DNA from: Opitutia bacterium
GTDB taxonomy: Bacteria; Verrucomicrobiota; Verrucomicrobiia; Opitutales; Opitutaceae
Reading direction: 5' to 3'
DNA: 64,000 nt
NCBI GenBank assembly: GCA_003142615.1
Contig: PLMW01000005.1
Span: 1-64,000, forward strand
The notes beneath the pieces were generated by a model. The model ran no database searches. It saw only the letters and a list, made by a program, of their open reading frames with translations, and had not been told where the DNA came from. A program made the position numbers and the translations under genes. This document shows, piece by piece, positions 38,085-47,786 of the stretch (positions within the stretch are counted from its first letter, which is position 1; each line of letters begins with the position of its first letter).

Positions 38085-38360
38085 TCAGGTCTTGGCGGCA
38101 GCCTCTTTCTTGGCCGCCTTGCTCTGCTCCCAGCGGGCGAGAGCCATGAGGTTGGAGACGTGGACGGAGCCCTCGCGCTCGGCGATGGTGCCCTGCGGAT
38201 GCTCCTGCGATTTCTTGAGGTGGCGCTTGACCATGGCCACTCCCTCCACGCGCGCCCGCTGCTTGTCGGCCAGGATCTCAAGCACCTTGCCCTGCTTGCC
38301 CCGGTGGGCGCCGGCGATGACGACGACCGTGTCGCCGCGTTTGATGTGAAACTTCTGCAT
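38085..38360 (-). CDS. rplX: 50S ribosomal protein L24
   Basis: 91 aa, shorter than E. coli L24 (104). KOW motif: FHIKRGDTVVVIAGAHRGKQ, then VEGVAMVKRHLKKSQEHPQG. The C terminus is Lys/Ala-rich. Assembly-initiator protein; directly follows rplN. Confidence 0.96.
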   Translation of the reverse strand: MQKFHIKRGDTVVVIAGAHRGKQGKVLEILADKQRARVEGVAMVKRHLKKSQEHPQGTIAEREGSVHVSNLMALARWEQSKAAKKEAAAKT

Positions 38361-38362
38361 GG

Positions 38363-38728
38363 TCAGAGAACCTCCGGGGCGAGCGAGATGATCTTCATGA
38401 AGTTTTTCGCGCGCAGTTCGCGGGCCACCGGGCCGAAGATGCGCGTGCCCCGCGGGTTGCCGTCGGGGTCGATGATGACGATCGCGTTGCTGTCGAAGCG
38501 AAGATAGCTGCCGTCATTCCGGCGGATGGGCGCCTTGGTGCGGACCACCACGGCCTTCACCACCTCGCCCTTCTTCACCGTGGCGTCGGTGGAGCTTTCC
38601 TTGATGTGGACGGTGACAATGTCACCGACGTGGGCGTAAGGCGTGGTCTGACCCATGCGCTGGATCAGCGCCGCCCTGCGGGCGCCGGTGTTGTCGGCGA
38701 TTTCGAGAATGGAGCGCAGTTGAATCAT
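38363..38728 (-). CDS. rplN: 50S ribosomal protein L14
   Basis: 121 aa. [40 protein letters not shown] and [16 protein letters not shown] are typical. Only 2 nt separate it from rplX. Confidence 0.98.
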   Translation of the reverse strand: MIQLRSILEIADNTGARRAALIQRMGQTTPYAHVGDIVTVHIKESSTDATVKKGEVVKAVVVRTKAPIRRNDGSYLRFDSNAIVIIDPDGNPRGTRIFGPVARELRAKNFMKIISLAPEVL

Positions 38729-38766
38729 GGCGGGCCTCCGGGTTGGCGGCGTTCAGGGTTGCGGGT

Positions 38767-39156
38767 TCAGGCCGACGGTGCGCCCGCCGCCGCCGGGGTT
38801 GCGGCGTGACTGGCGGCCGGAGCCGGGGCGGGCGTGAGCTTGGTGGGAACGGTCTGGGCCACGTCCTGCTCGGAGATGGCCTGGGCGATGCCGGTCTTGG
38901 CGGCCTCGACCACGCGAATGACCCGCCAGCGCTTCAGCCGGCTGAGCGGGCGGGTCTCCATGACTTCGACCTTGTCGCCGACCTTGGCCTCGTTCTTCTC
39001 GTCATGCGCGTGCACGACGGTCTGGCGGTTGATGACCTTCTGGTAACGCGGATGCGGGATCCGATAAGGGACGGTGACCTTGACGGACTTGGCGCCCATG
39101 CGGCTGGTGACGAAGCCGATGAAAGTCTTGCGCTTGCTGCGGGTGAGAGCGGACAT
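38767..39156 (-). CDS. rpsQ: 30S ribosomal protein S17 with C-terminal extension
   Basis: 129 aa from the ATG at 39156, against about 85 in E. coli. The core (FIGFVTSRMGAKSVKVTVPY, VVHAHDEKNEAKVGDKVEVM, RPLSRLKRWRVIRVVEAA) ends near residue 90. The tail of about 38 residues is Ala/Pro/Thr-rich (PTKLTPAPAPAASHAATPAA). Same type of tail as seen on S11, S12 and L17. Confidence 0.96.
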   Translation of the reverse strand: MSALTRSKRKTFIGFVTSRMGAKSVKVTVPYRIPHPRYQKVINRQTVVHAHDEKNEAKVGDKVEVMETRPLSRLKRWRVIRVVEAAKTGIAQAISEQDVAQTVPTKLTPAPAPAASHAATPAAAGAPSA

Positions 39157-39181
39157 GTGGGAAATCGGTTGGAAGTGCGCG

Positions 39182-39391
39182 TCAGGCGGCCGTGGTAGGA
39201 GGAGCCTGCTTCTTGGCATGCAGGATGGTTTCGAGGCGGGCGATGTCCTTGCGGTGTACGTGCAGAAGATGCGGCTTCTCGACCTGGCCGGTTTGTTTGC
39301 GCAGCCGGAGCTGGAGCAGCTGTTCGCGGGTCTCGCGCAGCTTGGTGGCAAGCTCCGTGGTGGAAAGCTCGCGAATCTCTTTCGACGTCAT
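39182..39391 (-). CDS. rpmC: 50S ribosomal protein L29
   Basis: 69 aa two-helix protein at the tunnel exit. [40 protein letters not shown] and [14 protein letters not shown] are typical. Between rplP and rpsQ. Confidence 0.95.
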   Translation of the reverse strand: MTSKEIRELSTTELATKLRETREQLLQLRLRKQTGQVEKPHLLHVHRKDIARLETILHAKKQAPPTTAA

Positions 39392-39431
39392 GGTGGAGGC
39401 GGAGGGACGAGGTTGGTGATTATGACCGGGC

Positions 39432-39854
39432 TCACACCACCGCGCCTTCGCGGGCGATGAAGCGGCACTTGAACGGCAGTTTGGTGTCGGCGAGGCGGAA
39501 GGCCTCCTTGGCGACCTTGGCGGGAATGCCGCCGAGTTCGAAGAGCACCACGCCGGGTTTGATCCGCGCCACGTAGTACTCCACCGGGCCCTTGCCGTGA
39601 CCCATGCGGGTTTCGGCGGGCTTCTTGGTGACGGGCTTGTGCGGGAACACGCGGATCCAGAGTTTGCCCTTGCGCTTGAGATGGCGGGTGATGGCCACGC
39701 GCGCGGCCTCGATCTGTGCGCCGGTCATGGGGCCGCGTGTCAGGGACTGCAGGCCGAATTCGCCGAAGGCGAGCGTGTTACCACGCTTGGCTTTGCCGGC
39801 GAGGCTGCCTTTTTGCATCTTGCGGTATTTGCTGCGGGCGGGAGAGAGAGCCAT
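39432..39854 (-). CDS. rplP: 50S ribosomal protein L16
   Basis: 140 aa. [59 protein letters not shown] and [19 protein letters not shown] are the L16 signatures. Organises the A-site region; directly follows rpsC. Confidence 0.98.
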   Translation of the reverse strand: MALSPARSKYRKMQKGSLAGKAKRGNTLAFGEFGLQSLTRGPMTGAQIEAARVAITRHLKRKGKLWIRVFPHKPVTKKPAETRMGHGKGPVEYYVARIKPGVVLFELGGIPAKVAKEAFRLADTKLPFKCRFIAREGAVV

Positions 39855-39902
39855 GGCTTAAAAAGGGTCGAGAGTCGGTGGTCGGGAGTCGAAGGTTTCG
39901 GC

Positions 39903-40538
39903 TCAGTTGGTCATGTCGGCGTCTTTTTTGCAGATCCAGCATTTGACCCCGATCTTGCCGTAGAGGGTGTGAGCCTCGGCAAAACCGTAGTCGATGTTCT
40001 CCCGGAGCGTGTGGAGCGGGACGCGGCCCTTGCGCTGCCATTCGCGGCGGGCGATTTCGGAGCCGCCGAGGCGGCCGGAACACTGGATCTTGATGCCCTC
40101 GGCCCCGAGCGTCATGGCCATCTCGATGGCCTTCTTCATGGCCCGGCGGAAGGCGATGCGGCGCTCGAGCTGGAGCGCGATGTTCTCCGCGACGAGCTGG
40201 GCCTCGATCTCCGGTTTTTTGACCTCCTGGATGTCGAGGAGGATCTCCTTGCCGGTGAGCTTGGCGAGTTCGTCCTTGATCTTCTCGATTTCCTGACCCT
40301 TGCGGCCGATGACGATGCCGGGGCGCGCCGTGAAGATCTTCACGCGGACCCGGTTGGAGGCGCGCTCGATGAAGATGCGCGGCACGGAGGCCTGTTTGAG
40401 CTTCTCCATGAGCTTCTGGCGGATGATCTGGTCCTCGTAGAGGAGGCCGGGAAAGTCCTTCTTGCTCGCATACCAGCGGGACAGCCAGTTGCGAGTGAGG
40501 GCGAGGCGGAAACCGACGGGATGTGTCTTCTGACCCAT
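39903..40538 (-). CDS. rpsC: 30S ribosomal protein S3
   Basis: 211 aa. [20 protein letters not shown] at the N terminus, KH domain with [20 protein letters not shown], and the S3 C-terminal domain ([40 protein letters not shown]). The tail is short compared with E. coli S3 (233). mRNA-entry protein. Confidence 0.97.
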   Translation of the reverse strand: MGQKTHPVGFRLALTRNWLSRWYASKKDFPGLLYEDQIIRQKLMEKLKQASVPRIFIERASNRVRVKIFTARPGIVIGRKGQEIEKIKDELAKLTGKEILLDIQEVKKPEIEAQLVAENIALQLERRIAFRRAMKKAIEMAMTLGAEGIKIQCSGRLGGSEIARREWQRKGRVPLHTLRENIDYGFAEAHTLYGKIGVKCWICKKDADMTN

Positions 40539-40579
40539 GGGAGCGGAGGTTGGCCGAGGCGGGCGGGGTTGGGCGGGGG

Positions 40580-40930
40580 TTAGTTTTTCTTCGCCTCGTC
40601 GGTGAGGACGATGCGGATGTGGGACATCTTCTTGCGGCGCGGCATGGCGGTGCCACGGGGACCGGCCTTGAAGCGGCGGAGCACCGGACCGTTTTCCACG
40701 AGGGCGCGGTAGACAACCAGCTGGTCCGCCGTGAGGTTGACCTTCGGGTTGTTCTCCGCGTTGGCAATGGCGCTCTTGAGCGTCTTGAGCACCAGGCGCG
40801 CGGACTTGCGCGGGATGAGCGAGAGCAGGTCGACCGCATCGGGGACCTTGTGTCCCTGGATCTGGCGGGTGACTTCGCGCACTTTCTTCGGCGACATGCG
40901 CGCGTTGCGGGTAAGGGCTTGGACTTCCAT
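40580..40930 (-). CDS. rplV: 50S ribosomal protein L22
   Basis: 116 aa. [20 protein letters not shown] and the beta-hairpin loop region [20 protein letters not shown] that lines the exit tunnel are present, followed by [10 protein letters not shown]. Follows rpsS. Confidence 0.96.
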   Translation of the reverse strand: MEVQALTRNARMSPKKVREVTRQIQGHKVPDAVDLLSLIPRKSARLVLKTLKSAIANAENNPKVNLTADQLVVYRALVENGPVLRRFKAGPRGTAMPRRKKMSHIRIVLTDEAKKN

Positions 40931-40962
40931 GGTGGGTCGGGCGGTTGGGCGGCGGAGCGCGT

Positions 40963-41238
40963 TCAGATCTCCTTGCGGGTCATGCCGCCGTGGGCCTTGA
41001 AGATGCGGGTCGGGGCGAACTCGCCGAGTTTGTGGCCGACCATGTTCTCGGTCACGTACACTGCGATAAACGCCTTGCCGTTGTGGACGTTGAAGGTATG
41101 GCCGACGAAGTCGGGGGTGATCGTCGAGCGGCGGGACCAGGTCTGGATGGGTTTGCGCGAGCTGGCCTTGCCGGCCTTCTCGATCTTCGCCATCAGGTGC
41201 GGATCGACGAAGTAACCTTTCTTGATTGAACGGGCCAT
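40963..41238 (-). CDS. rpsS: 30S ribosomal protein S19
   Basis: 91 aa. [40 protein letters not shown] and [20 protein letters not shown] are diagnostic. Head protein in the S10 operon, directly after rplB. Confidence 0.98.
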   Translation of the reverse strand: MARSIKKGYFVDPHLMAKIEKAGKASSRKPIQTWSRRSTITPDFVGHTFNVHNGKAFIAVYVTENMVGHKLGEFAPTRIFKAHGGMTRKEI

Positions 41239-41283
41239 GGTGGGAAGGGGCGATGGATGATGAGCGTGGGACGCCGGGCGGGT

Positions 41284-42150
41284 TTACTTCTTGCCACGCG
41301 GCGGACGGCCGTTGTGGCGGATGAGAATGAGGCTATTGGAGGGCCGGGAGCGGCGGCGCGTCGGGAAACCCTTCGCGAGCTGGCCCCACGGAGAGACGAC
41401 CTGCTGGCGGCCGCCACCGCCCTTGGACTTGCCCTGGCCGCCGCCGTTGGGGTGGTCGACCGGATTCATCGCCATGCCGCGCACGCGCGGACGGCGTCCG
41501 AGCCAGCGGTTGCGGCCGGCCTTGCCGAGCGACTCGTTGATGTGGTCGGCATTGCCGACCTCGCCAATGGTCGCGCGACACTTCGCATTGACGAGGCGCA
41601 TTTCGCCCGAGGGCAGCTTAAGCTGGGCGTTGCCGTTCTCGATGGTGATGAGTTCGAGGCCGGCGCCGGCCGAGCGGGCGAGTTGGGCGCCGCGGCCCGG
41701 AACGAGCTCGACGGCGTGCACGCGGGTGGCGGGCGGGATGGTCTCGAGCGGATAGGCGTCACCGGGGCGGTACTCGTTGTTCTCGCACTTGCTGGCGCTG
41801 ATCACGGTGTCACCGACCTTGAGGCCCTTGGGCGCGAGAATGTAGTTTTTCGTGCCGTCGCCATAGGCGATGAGGGCGATGAGGGCGGTGCGATTGGGAT
41901 CGTATTCGATCGCCTGCACCTGGGCGCGCGCCGCGAGCTTGGCGCGCTTGAAATCGATGATGCGGTAAAGCTGCTTGTGCCCGCCACCGCGGCGGCGCGA
42001 GGTGAGCCGGCCGTAGCAATTGCGGCCGCCGGTCTTGTGCTTGTGCTCGGTCAGACCGCGCTCCGGGCGCTTGTCGGTGATCCCCTCCGGGCGGTTCAGC
42101 TCGGTGAAACGGAGGCTCGGGGTGATCGGATGGAAGATTTTGAGTGGCAT
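41284..42150 (-). CDS. rplB: 50S ribosomal protein L2
   Basis: 288 aa. LKIFHPITPSLRFTE at the N terminus, then KHKTGGRNCYGRLTSRRRGG, and the peptidyl-transferase-region signature VRGMAMNPVDHPNGGGQGKS. The C-terminal end KKFSLILIR-type segment reads SNSLILIRHNGRPPRGKK. Essential for subunit joining; upstream rplW. Confidence 0.98.
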   Translation of the reverse strand: MPLKIFHPITPSLRFTELNRPEGITDKRPERGLTEHKHKTGGRNCYGRLTSRRRGGGHKQLYRIIDFKRAKLAARAQVQAIEYDPNRTALIALIAYGDGTKNYILAPKGLKVGDTVISASKCENNEYRPGDAYPLETIPPATRVHAVELVPGRGAQLARSAGAGLELITIENGNAQLKLPSGEMRLVNAKCRATIGEVGNADHINESLGKAGRNRWLGRRPRVRGMAMNPVDHPNGGGQGKSKGGGGRQQVVSPWGQLAKGFPTRRRSRPSNSLILIRHNGRPPRGKK

Positions 42151-42187
42151 GATGGTGGTCTCCTTTCGACAGCACGGTCGGTGCGGT

Positions 42188-42472
42188 TCAGACGAGCTCG
42201 ATCTTGTCGCCCTCCTTGAGGGTCACGATGGCCTTCTTGTAATCCGAGGTGCGGCTCGGCCGGCCCTGGCGGCTGCGCTTGTTCTTGCCGCGGACATTCT
42301 GGATGTTCACGCGTGTGACGGTGACCTTGAAAGTCTGTTCGACGGCCTCGCGCACGGTGTACTTGGTGGCGGCCAGCGCGACCTCAAAGGTGTACTGGCT
42401 GTAGTTGGCGGAGAGCTTGTTGGACTTCTCCGTCAGGCGCATGTGCTTGAGCACTTGGTCGGCGTTTATCAT
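42188..42472 (-). CDS. rplW: 50S ribosomal protein L23
   Basis: 94 aa exit-site protein that docks trigger factor and SRP. RLTEKSNKLSANYSQYTFEV and VALAATKYTVREAVEQTFKV match the family, as does VTRVNIQNVRGKNKRSR. The ATG overlaps the rplD stop by 4 nt. Confidence 0.95.
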   Translation of the reverse strand: MINADQVLKHMRLTEKSNKLSANYSQYTFEVALAATKYTVREAVEQTFKVTVTRVNIQNVRGKNKRSRQGRPSRTSDYKKAIVTLKEGDKIELV

Positions 42473-43104
42473 CCGTTGCCTCCGTTGGTCGCGCGGGCGA
42501 TGATCTTTTCGAGGGCCTTGGTCGACATGACGATCTTCCGGTACTGGCAGAGATCGAGGGTGTTGAGCTTGACGGCCTCCTGCAGGGTGATGCGCCCGAG
42601 GTTGCGGGCGGCGCGGCGCATCTCGGGCGCGAACGGATCATCGACGATGAGCACCTTCCCCTTGGGGGCGATGCGGGTGAGGATCTGATCAATGACCTTG
42701 GTCTTCACCGGGCTGACCTCGAATTTCTCAATGACGTCGATGTCACCGGCCATGGCGCGATCAAAGAGGGCGCGGCTGAAGGCAAGCGCTTTCACCTTGG
42801 CGTTGATCTTCTTGGAGTAGTCGCGCGGCTTGGGGCCGAACACGACGCCGCCACCGCCCCAGAGAGGCGAGCGGATGGAGCCTGCGCGGGCGCGGCCGGT
42901 GCCCTTCTGCCGCCAGGGTTTCCTGCCACCGCCGCGGACCTCGCCGCGCTTCTTGGTGGAATGCGTGCCGAGGCGGGCGTTGGCCTGATGGGCCACGACG
43001 ACTTCCTTGACGGCCTGCACCCCCTTCTCGCCTTCGAACGTGGGAATGCTGAAATCAGCTTCGCGGTTTTGGGCGCCGTCGGGACTGTAAATTTTGAACT
43101 TCAT
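42469..43104 (-). CDS. rplD: 50S ribosomal protein L4
   Basis: 211 aa. [40 protein letters not shown] and [20 protein letters not shown] are the L4 loop signatures. L4 can repress S10 operons in proteobacteria; here the hairpin upstream of rplC is the nearest candidate target. Confidence 0.97.
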   Translation of the reverse strand: MKFKIYSPDGAQNREADFSIPTFEGEKGVQAVKEVVVAHQANARLGTHSTKKRGEVRGGGRKPWRQKGTGRARAGSIRSPLWGGGGVVFGPKPRDYSKKINAKVKALAFSRALFDRAMAGDIDVIEKFEVSPVKTKVIDQILTRIAPKGKVLIVDDPFAPEMRRAARNLGRITLQEAVKLNTLDLCQYRKIVMSTKALEKIIARATNGGNG

Positions 43105-43125
43105 GGCTGCGGAATCTCCGGTTCG

Positions 43126-43776
43126 TTATTTCGCGGCCTTGAGCCGGCCCTTGATGGCGGTGCGGACGATGACATCGTCGCCATTCGCCCCGGGGATGGC
43201 GCCCTTCACGAGGAGCAGGTTTTTCTCAGGGAGCACCTTCACGACATGCAGGTTCTGCATGGTGCAGTGCTCGGAACCGAGGTGCCCGGGCATCGCCTGA
43301 TTTTTCCACGAGCGGCCAGGTGTCTGGCGCATGCCGATGGAGCCGATGCGGCGATGGAACATCGAGCCGTGGGCCGCGGGGCCGCCGGCGACGCGGAAGC
43401 GACGCACGACTCCCTGAAAGCCCTTGCCTTTCGAGATGCCGATGACGTCGACGAGCTGGCCTTCTTTGAAGGCGGCGACCGTGACGACCTCACCCGGTTT
43501 CACGGCAGGCGGCTCGGCCAGGCGCACCTCACTCAGAACGCGCGGGGCCTCGGCGAGGCCGGCTTTCTTGGCGTGGTTGAGTTCGGCCTTGCTGGTGTTC
43601 TTGACCTTCTTTTTGGCGAAGCCGAGCTGAATGGCGTTGTAGCCGTCACTCTCAGCGGTCTTCACCTGCACCACGGGGCAGGGGCCGGCTTCGACCACGG
43701 TGACGGGGACCAAGACGTTTTGCGCGTCATAGATCTGCGTCATCCCGATCTTCTTGCCTAAAAGTGTAACGATCAT
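43126..43776 (-). CDS. rplC: 50S ribosomal protein L3
   Basis: 216 aa. LLGKKIGMTQIYDAQNVLVP at the start and the core signature KGKGFQGVVRRFRVAGGPAA, HRRIGSIGMRQTPGRSWKN. GHLGSEHCTMQNLHVVKV completes the family. First gene after a 104-nt gap from rpsJ. Confidence 0.98.
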   Translation of the reverse strand: MIVTLLGKKIGMTQIYDAQNVLVPVTVVEAGPCPVVQVKTAESDGYNAIQLGFAKKKVKNTSKAELNHAKKAGLAEAPRVLSEVRLAEPPAVKPGEVVTVAAFKEGQLVDVIGISKGKGFQGVVRRFRVAGGPAAHGSMFHRRIGSIGMRQTPGRSWKNQAMPGHLGSEHCTMQNLHVVKVLPEKNLLLVKGAIPGANGDDVIVRTAIKGRLKAAK

Positions 43777-43819
43777 GGGCTAAGCGGTAGGTGGAGGGTT
43801 CCGTTTCGTGAGACCTACA

Positions 43820-43859
43820 TTAGCAATTGCCGGCGGTGAGCCCGCTGGCTGGCTGCTAA
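43820..43859 (-). promoter_or_regulatory. stem-loop in the rpsJ-rplC leader
   Basis: ttagca and tgctaa bracket a second stem, gccggcgg with ccgctggc (8 bp, one G-T) around loop tgagc. It lies in the only large gap of the S10 operon. It could be a ribosomal-protein-binding autoregulatory leader or an attenuator; no T-run follows. Confidence 0.4.
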
Positions 43860-43880
43860 CTGTCTGTCAGAAAGTGTGCG

Positions 43881-44189
43881 TTAAACGTTGATGGTGATGT
43901 CGACGCCGGACGGGAGGTTCAGTTTTTTGAGTTCATCGACGGTCTGGGCGGTGGGCTCAATGATGTCGATGAGGCGTTTGTGGGTGCGCGTCTCGAACTG
44001 CTCCATGGATTTCTTGTCCACGTGTGGGGAGCGGTTGACCGAGAGTTTCTCGATGCTGGTCGGCAGCGGGATTGGGCCGGAGACGCGGGCGCCGGAGCGC
44101 TTGGCAGTCTCGACGATTTCCGAGGCCGACTGGTCGATGACGCGATAGTCAAAACCTTGAAGCTTGATGCGAATGCGCTGGCCTTTCAT
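43881..44189 (-). CDS. rpsJ: 30S ribosomal protein S10
   Basis: 102 aa, also the NusE antitermination factor. [60 protein letters not shown] and [11 protein letters not shown] are typical. Follows fusA by 20 nt, joining the str and S10 operons. Confidence 0.98.
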   Translation of the reverse strand: MKGQRIRIKLQGFDYRVIDQSASEIVETAKRSGARVSGPIPLPTSIEKLSVNRSPHVDKKSMEQFETRTHKRLIDIIEPTAQTVDELKKLNLPSGVDITINV

Positions 44190-44209
44190 GGCGGTGCAAA
44201 GAACGGGGT

Positions 44210-46393
44210 TTAGGTGCGGGCCGGAGCCTTGGTGGACGTTTCGACAATCTTGGTGAGGAGCTGCGCCGGCACCTGGTCAAAGTGCGAGGGCTCCATCGAG
44301 TAGGAGGCGCGGCCCTTCGATAGCGAGCGGATGTCCGTGGCGTAACCGAACATCGTCTCGAGCGGGACCAAGGCGTTGATGATGCAGGCCCCTTCGCGCT
44401 GCTCCATGCCATGGATGTGGCCGCGGCGGCGGTTGATGTCGCCCATGATGTCGCCCTGAAACTCCTCGGGAACGGTGACCTCGACCTTCATAATCGGCTC
44501 GAGGAGGATGGGCTTGGCCTTGGCCATCGCATGCTTGAAAGCGAAAATGCCGGCCATGCGGAAGGCGAGTTCCGAGGAATCGACCTCGTGGAATGAACCG
44601 TCGACCAGGCGGGCCTTGAAATCGATCACCGGATAGCCGGCCACGACGCCATTGTTGGCGGCTTCGAGGATGCCCTCGGTGACGGGCTTGATGTACTCCT
44701 TCGGGATGGCGCCGCCCACGATCTCATTGATGACCTCGATGCCCTTCCCTTTGGGGTTGGGCTCAATCTTGATGCAGGCGTGGCCGTACTGGCCGCGACC
44801 GCCGGACTGGCGGATGAATTTGCCCTCGCCGTCGGCGTGGGCGGTGATGCTCTCCCGGTAGGCGATCTGCGGCTTGCCGGCGTCGGCCTCGACCTTGAAC
44901 TCGCGGAACATGCGGTCGCGAATGATTTCAAGGTGTAATTCGCCCATGCCGGCGATGATGGTCTGACCCGTATCGGTGTCGGTAAAGGTCCGGAAGGTCG
45001 GATCCTCGGCCGAAAGGCGCTGGAGGGCTTTGCCCATCTTGTCCTGGTCGGCCTTCGACTTCGGCTCGATGGACATGGAAATGACGGGTTCGGGGAAGGT
45101 GGGCGGCTCGAGCCGGATATCGGCTTCGTCATTGCACAGGGTGTCACCCGTGATGACGTCCTTGACCCCGATCACCGCGCAGATGTCGCCGGCATAGGCG
45201 ACGTCGATCTCCTCCTTGTCCATCGCGCGCATGAGCAGCAGGCGGGAAATGCGCTCGCGGCGGCGGGTGCGCGGATTGAAGACGGACTGGCCCCTGGTAA
45301 GTTTTCCCTGGTAAACGCGGGCGAAGACCAGGCGGCCGACGAAGGGGTCGCTCCACAGCTTGAAGGCAAGCGTCACGGTCTTCGCGCGGTCGTCGGCCTT
45401 GGCAAAGACTTCCTGGCCGTCGCTGTTTTGACCCCTGGTGGGCGGAAGGTCGAGCGGGTTGGGCAGATAGTTGACGACACAGTCGAGCAGCCGCTGGACC
45501 CCTTTTTTCTTGAAGGCGGAACCGGGAATGACTCCGCAAAACTTAAGGGAGACCGTCGCCTTGCGGATGCCGATCATCAGTTCGTTGACGCCGATTTCGG
45601 CGCCCTCGAGATACTTGTGGGCGATCTCGTCGTCGCAATCGGCCACGGCCTCAATGAGCTTCTCGCGGTACTTCTTGGCGCTGGCGAGCAGGTCGGCCGG
45701 GATGGCTCCCAGCTTGGGCGTAAGGCCGAGGAGATCCGTGGGATCCTCCTCGAAATAATAGGCCTTCATCTGCACGAGGTCGACCAAGCCTTGGAAATGC
45801 TCCTCGGCGCCGATCGGCAGGAAAAGCGGATGCGCGTTGGCCGCGAGTTTCTTGCGCATCTCCTCGACGCAGGCGTAGAAGTTGGCCCCGACACGGTCCA
45901 TCTTGTTGACGAAGGCCAGCCGCGGCACACGGTACTTGTTGGCCTGGCGCCACACGGTCTCGGACTGCGGCTGCACGCGGCCAACTGCGCAGAAGACGGC
46001 GACGGCCCCGTCGAGCACGCGGAGCGAACGCTCCACCTCGGCGGTGAAGTCAACGTGACCGGGCGTGTCAATGATGTTGATGCGATGCTTGATCGGCGCG
46101 AACGGTCCGATGGAGGGGATCCACGCGCAGGAAATGGCGGCAGCGGTGATGGTGATGCCGCGTTCGCGCTCCTGCTCCATCCAGTCGGTGACCGTGGTGC
46201 CCTCGTGCACCTCGCCCATTTTGTGGACGGCGCCGGAGTAATAGAGAATGCGCTCCGTCGTGGTGGTTTTGCCGGCGTCAATGTGGGCCGCGATGCCAAT
46301 GTTGCGCGTCCACTCCATGGGCGAGGGGCGCTGCGGCGCGTTAGCTGGCGACAGCTTGGCCTTGTCGGTGACGATCTGGAGAGTAACGGACAT
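44210..46393 (-). CDS. fusA: elongation factor G
   Basis: Ribosomal translocase GTPase, 727 aa from the ATG at 46393; the open frame upstream is spurious. G1 [16 protein letters not shown]2 [15 protein letters not shown]3 [12 protein letters not shown]4 VNKMD. The usual GGVEPQSE appears as GRVQPQSE. Domains II-V follow, with domain IV containing [18 protein letters not shown]. There is no tuf in the str operon; tuf is at 61527. Confidence 0.98.
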   Translation of the reverse strand: MSVTLQIVTDKAKLSPANAPQRPSPMEWTRNIGIAAHIDAGKTTTTERILYYSGAVHKMGEVHEGTTVTDWMEQERERGITITAAAISCAWIPSIGPFAPIKHRINIIDTPGHVDFTAEVERSLRVLDGAVAVFCAVGRVQPQSETVWRQANKYRVPRLAFVNKMDRVGANFYACVEEMRKKLAANAHPLFLPIGAEEHFQGLVDLVQMKAYYFEEDPTDLLGLTPKLGAIPADLLASAKKYREKLIEAVADCDDEIAHKYLEGAEIGVNELMIGIRKATVSLKFCGVIPGSAFKKKGVQRLLDCVVNYLPNPLDLPPTRGQNSDGQEVFAKADDRAKTVTLAFKLWSDPFVGRLVFARVYQGKLTRGQSVFNPRTRRRERISRLLLMRAMDKEEIDVAYAGDICAVIGVKDVITGDTLCNDEADIRLEPPTFPEPVISMSIEPKSKADQDKMGKALQRLSAEDPTFRTFTDTDTGQTIIAGMGELHLEIIRDRMFREFKVEADAGKPQIAYRESITAHADGEGKFIRQSGGRGQYGHACIKIEPNPKGKGIEVINEIVGGAIPKEYIKPVTEGILEAANNGVVAGYPVIDFKARLVDGSFHEVDSSELAFRMAGIFAFKHAMAKAKPILLEPIMKVEVTVPEEFQGDIMGDINRRRGHIHGMEQREGACIINALVPLETMFGYATDIRSLSKGRASYSMEPSHFDQVPAQLLTKIVETSTKAPART

Positions 46394-46407
46394 GCGCAGG
46401 GAAGCTG

Positions 46408-46881
46408 CTACCAGCGGAGGTGGGCGAAGGCGCGGTTGGCCTGGGCCATCTTGTGGGTGTCTTCCTTCTTTTTGACGACAGTCCCGGTGTTGTTGTAGGC
46501 GTCGACTATCTCGGCGGCGAGGGCGTCCGACATGGGCGTGCCCTTGCGGGCGCCCGCCGCTGCCACAATCCACCGGAGCGCGAGGCTCTCCTGGCGTTCG
46601 TAGGAAATCTCGACGGGCACCTGATAGGTCGCCCCGCCGACCCGCCGGCTCTTCACTTCCAGGCGCGGCCGGGCGTTCTCCAGCGCGCCGATCATCAGGT
46701 CGACGGGATCGCCCTTGCCGAGCTTCTCGCTCACGCGCTCAAACGCGCCGTAAACAATGCGCTGGGCGAGGCTCTTCTTGCCGCGCTCCATGATGACGTT
46801 GATCAAATGCGCGACCAGCGGGCTGCTGTAACGGATGTCCGGAATGGTCTTCCGCTTCTCTGCTCTGTGACGGCGTGACAT
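46408..46881 (-). CDS. rpsG: 30S ribosomal protein S7
   Basis: 157 aa head protein contacting E- and P-site t[23 protein letters not shown] (the usual MPRR start slightly altered), [40 protein letters not shown] and [20 protein letters not shown] are diagnostic. Second gene of the str operon. Confidence 0.98.
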   Translation of the reverse strand: MSRRHRAEKRKTIPDIRYSSPLVAHLINVIMERGKKSLAQRIVYGAFERVSEKLGKGDPVDLMIGALENARPRLEVKSRRVGGATYQVPVEISYERQESLALRWIVAAAGARKGTPMSDALAAEIVDAYNNTGTVVKKKEDTHKMAQANRAFAHLRW

Positions 46882-46896
46882 GGCTCAGGGGTCTCC

Positions 46897-47337
46897 TCAG
46901 ACGGTGGGGGTCGGAGCCGCCGCGGGGGCAGCCGGAGCGGGTGCAGCCGCCGCGGGTTTGGCCCCGGCTTTGGGACGTTTGACCCCGTACTTGGAGCGGC
47001 TGCGCCGGCGTTTCTCGACACCAGTCGCGTCGAGCGTGCCGCGGACAATGTGATAGCGGACGCCCGGCAGGTCCTTCACGCGGCCCCCGCGGACCAGCAC
47101 GATGGAGTGTTCCTGCAGGTTGTGGCCTTCATCGGGGATATAAGCAATGACTTCATAACCGTTCGTGAGGCGCACCTTGGCCACCTTGCGGATGGCCGAG
47201 TTGGGCTTCTTGGGCGTACGGGTCATGACCTGCACGCAGACGCCGCGACGGAACGGGTTGCCCTGCAAGGCCGGCGCCTTGGATTTGGCGCGGACCTGGC
47301 GGCGGCCATTCCTCACGAGTTGGTTGATGGTTGGCAT
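46897..47337 (-). CDS. rpsL: 30S ribosomal protein S12 with Ala/Pro tail
   Basis: Decoding-centre protein, 146 aa against about 124. The core has [20 protein letters not shown] and [20 protein letters not shown]; the two lysines where streptomycin-resistance mutations arise (TPKKPN and RVKDLP) are wild type. After [13 protein letters not shown] there is a tail of about 20 Ala/Pro residues. First gene of the ribosomal block. Confidence 0.97.
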   Translation of the reverse strand: MPTINQLVRNGRRQVRAKSKAPALQGNPFRRGVCVQVMTRTPKKPNSAIRKVAKVRLTNGYEVIAYIPDEGHNLQEHSIVLVRGGRVKDLPGVRYHIVRGTLDATGVEKRRRSRSKYGVKRPKAGAKPAAAAPAPAAPAAAPTPTV

Positions 47338-47382
47338 AGAGAGACTTGAGAGTGACGGCTGATATGGAGGGAAAAGTCGCGA

Positions 47383-47410
47383 ACGCTACCAGAGGGGTTA
47401 CCTTCGGCAA
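47383..47410 (-). promoter_or_regulatory. candidate promoter of the str-S10-spc-alpha block
   Basis: On the minus strand: -35 ttgccg (47410-47405), 16-bp spacer, -10 tagcgt (47388-47383), about 45 nt before the rpsL ATG. The rest of the gap (47411-47786) holds an imperfect hairpin near 47435-47473 (ccgcgaa ... ttcgcgg) and nothing else that I can name. Confidence 0.5.
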
Positions 47411-47786
47411 GCGTTTTTCGCGAAAAAAAGACAACCCGCGAAATCTGGGATTCGGCCCCCAAATTCGCGGTCCAAAAAGCGTTCTTCAGCAGGAGCTGAA
47501 AACGCGCTGCGCTGAGAGAGAAAAGGAGGGTCAGGAAATCATGTCCGCGCGCTGCAACGCAAGGCCAAAGTTACGATCTCCCTTTCCCCGGATCCCGAGC
47601 GGCATATTGTCCGCTTAACGAAACATAAGCATTTGTCACCAGGTCGCTCTCGGGCATCGTTGCCCGCCGGTGGAGTTGGATTCTGGCTGAACAGATCCTC
47701 CCCGGCATCGAGCGATGACTTGGCACGGGAAAAACGTTTACGCAGAAGTGATAGTCTTCTTTGCTGGCGCTCCATTCCCAACCCTG

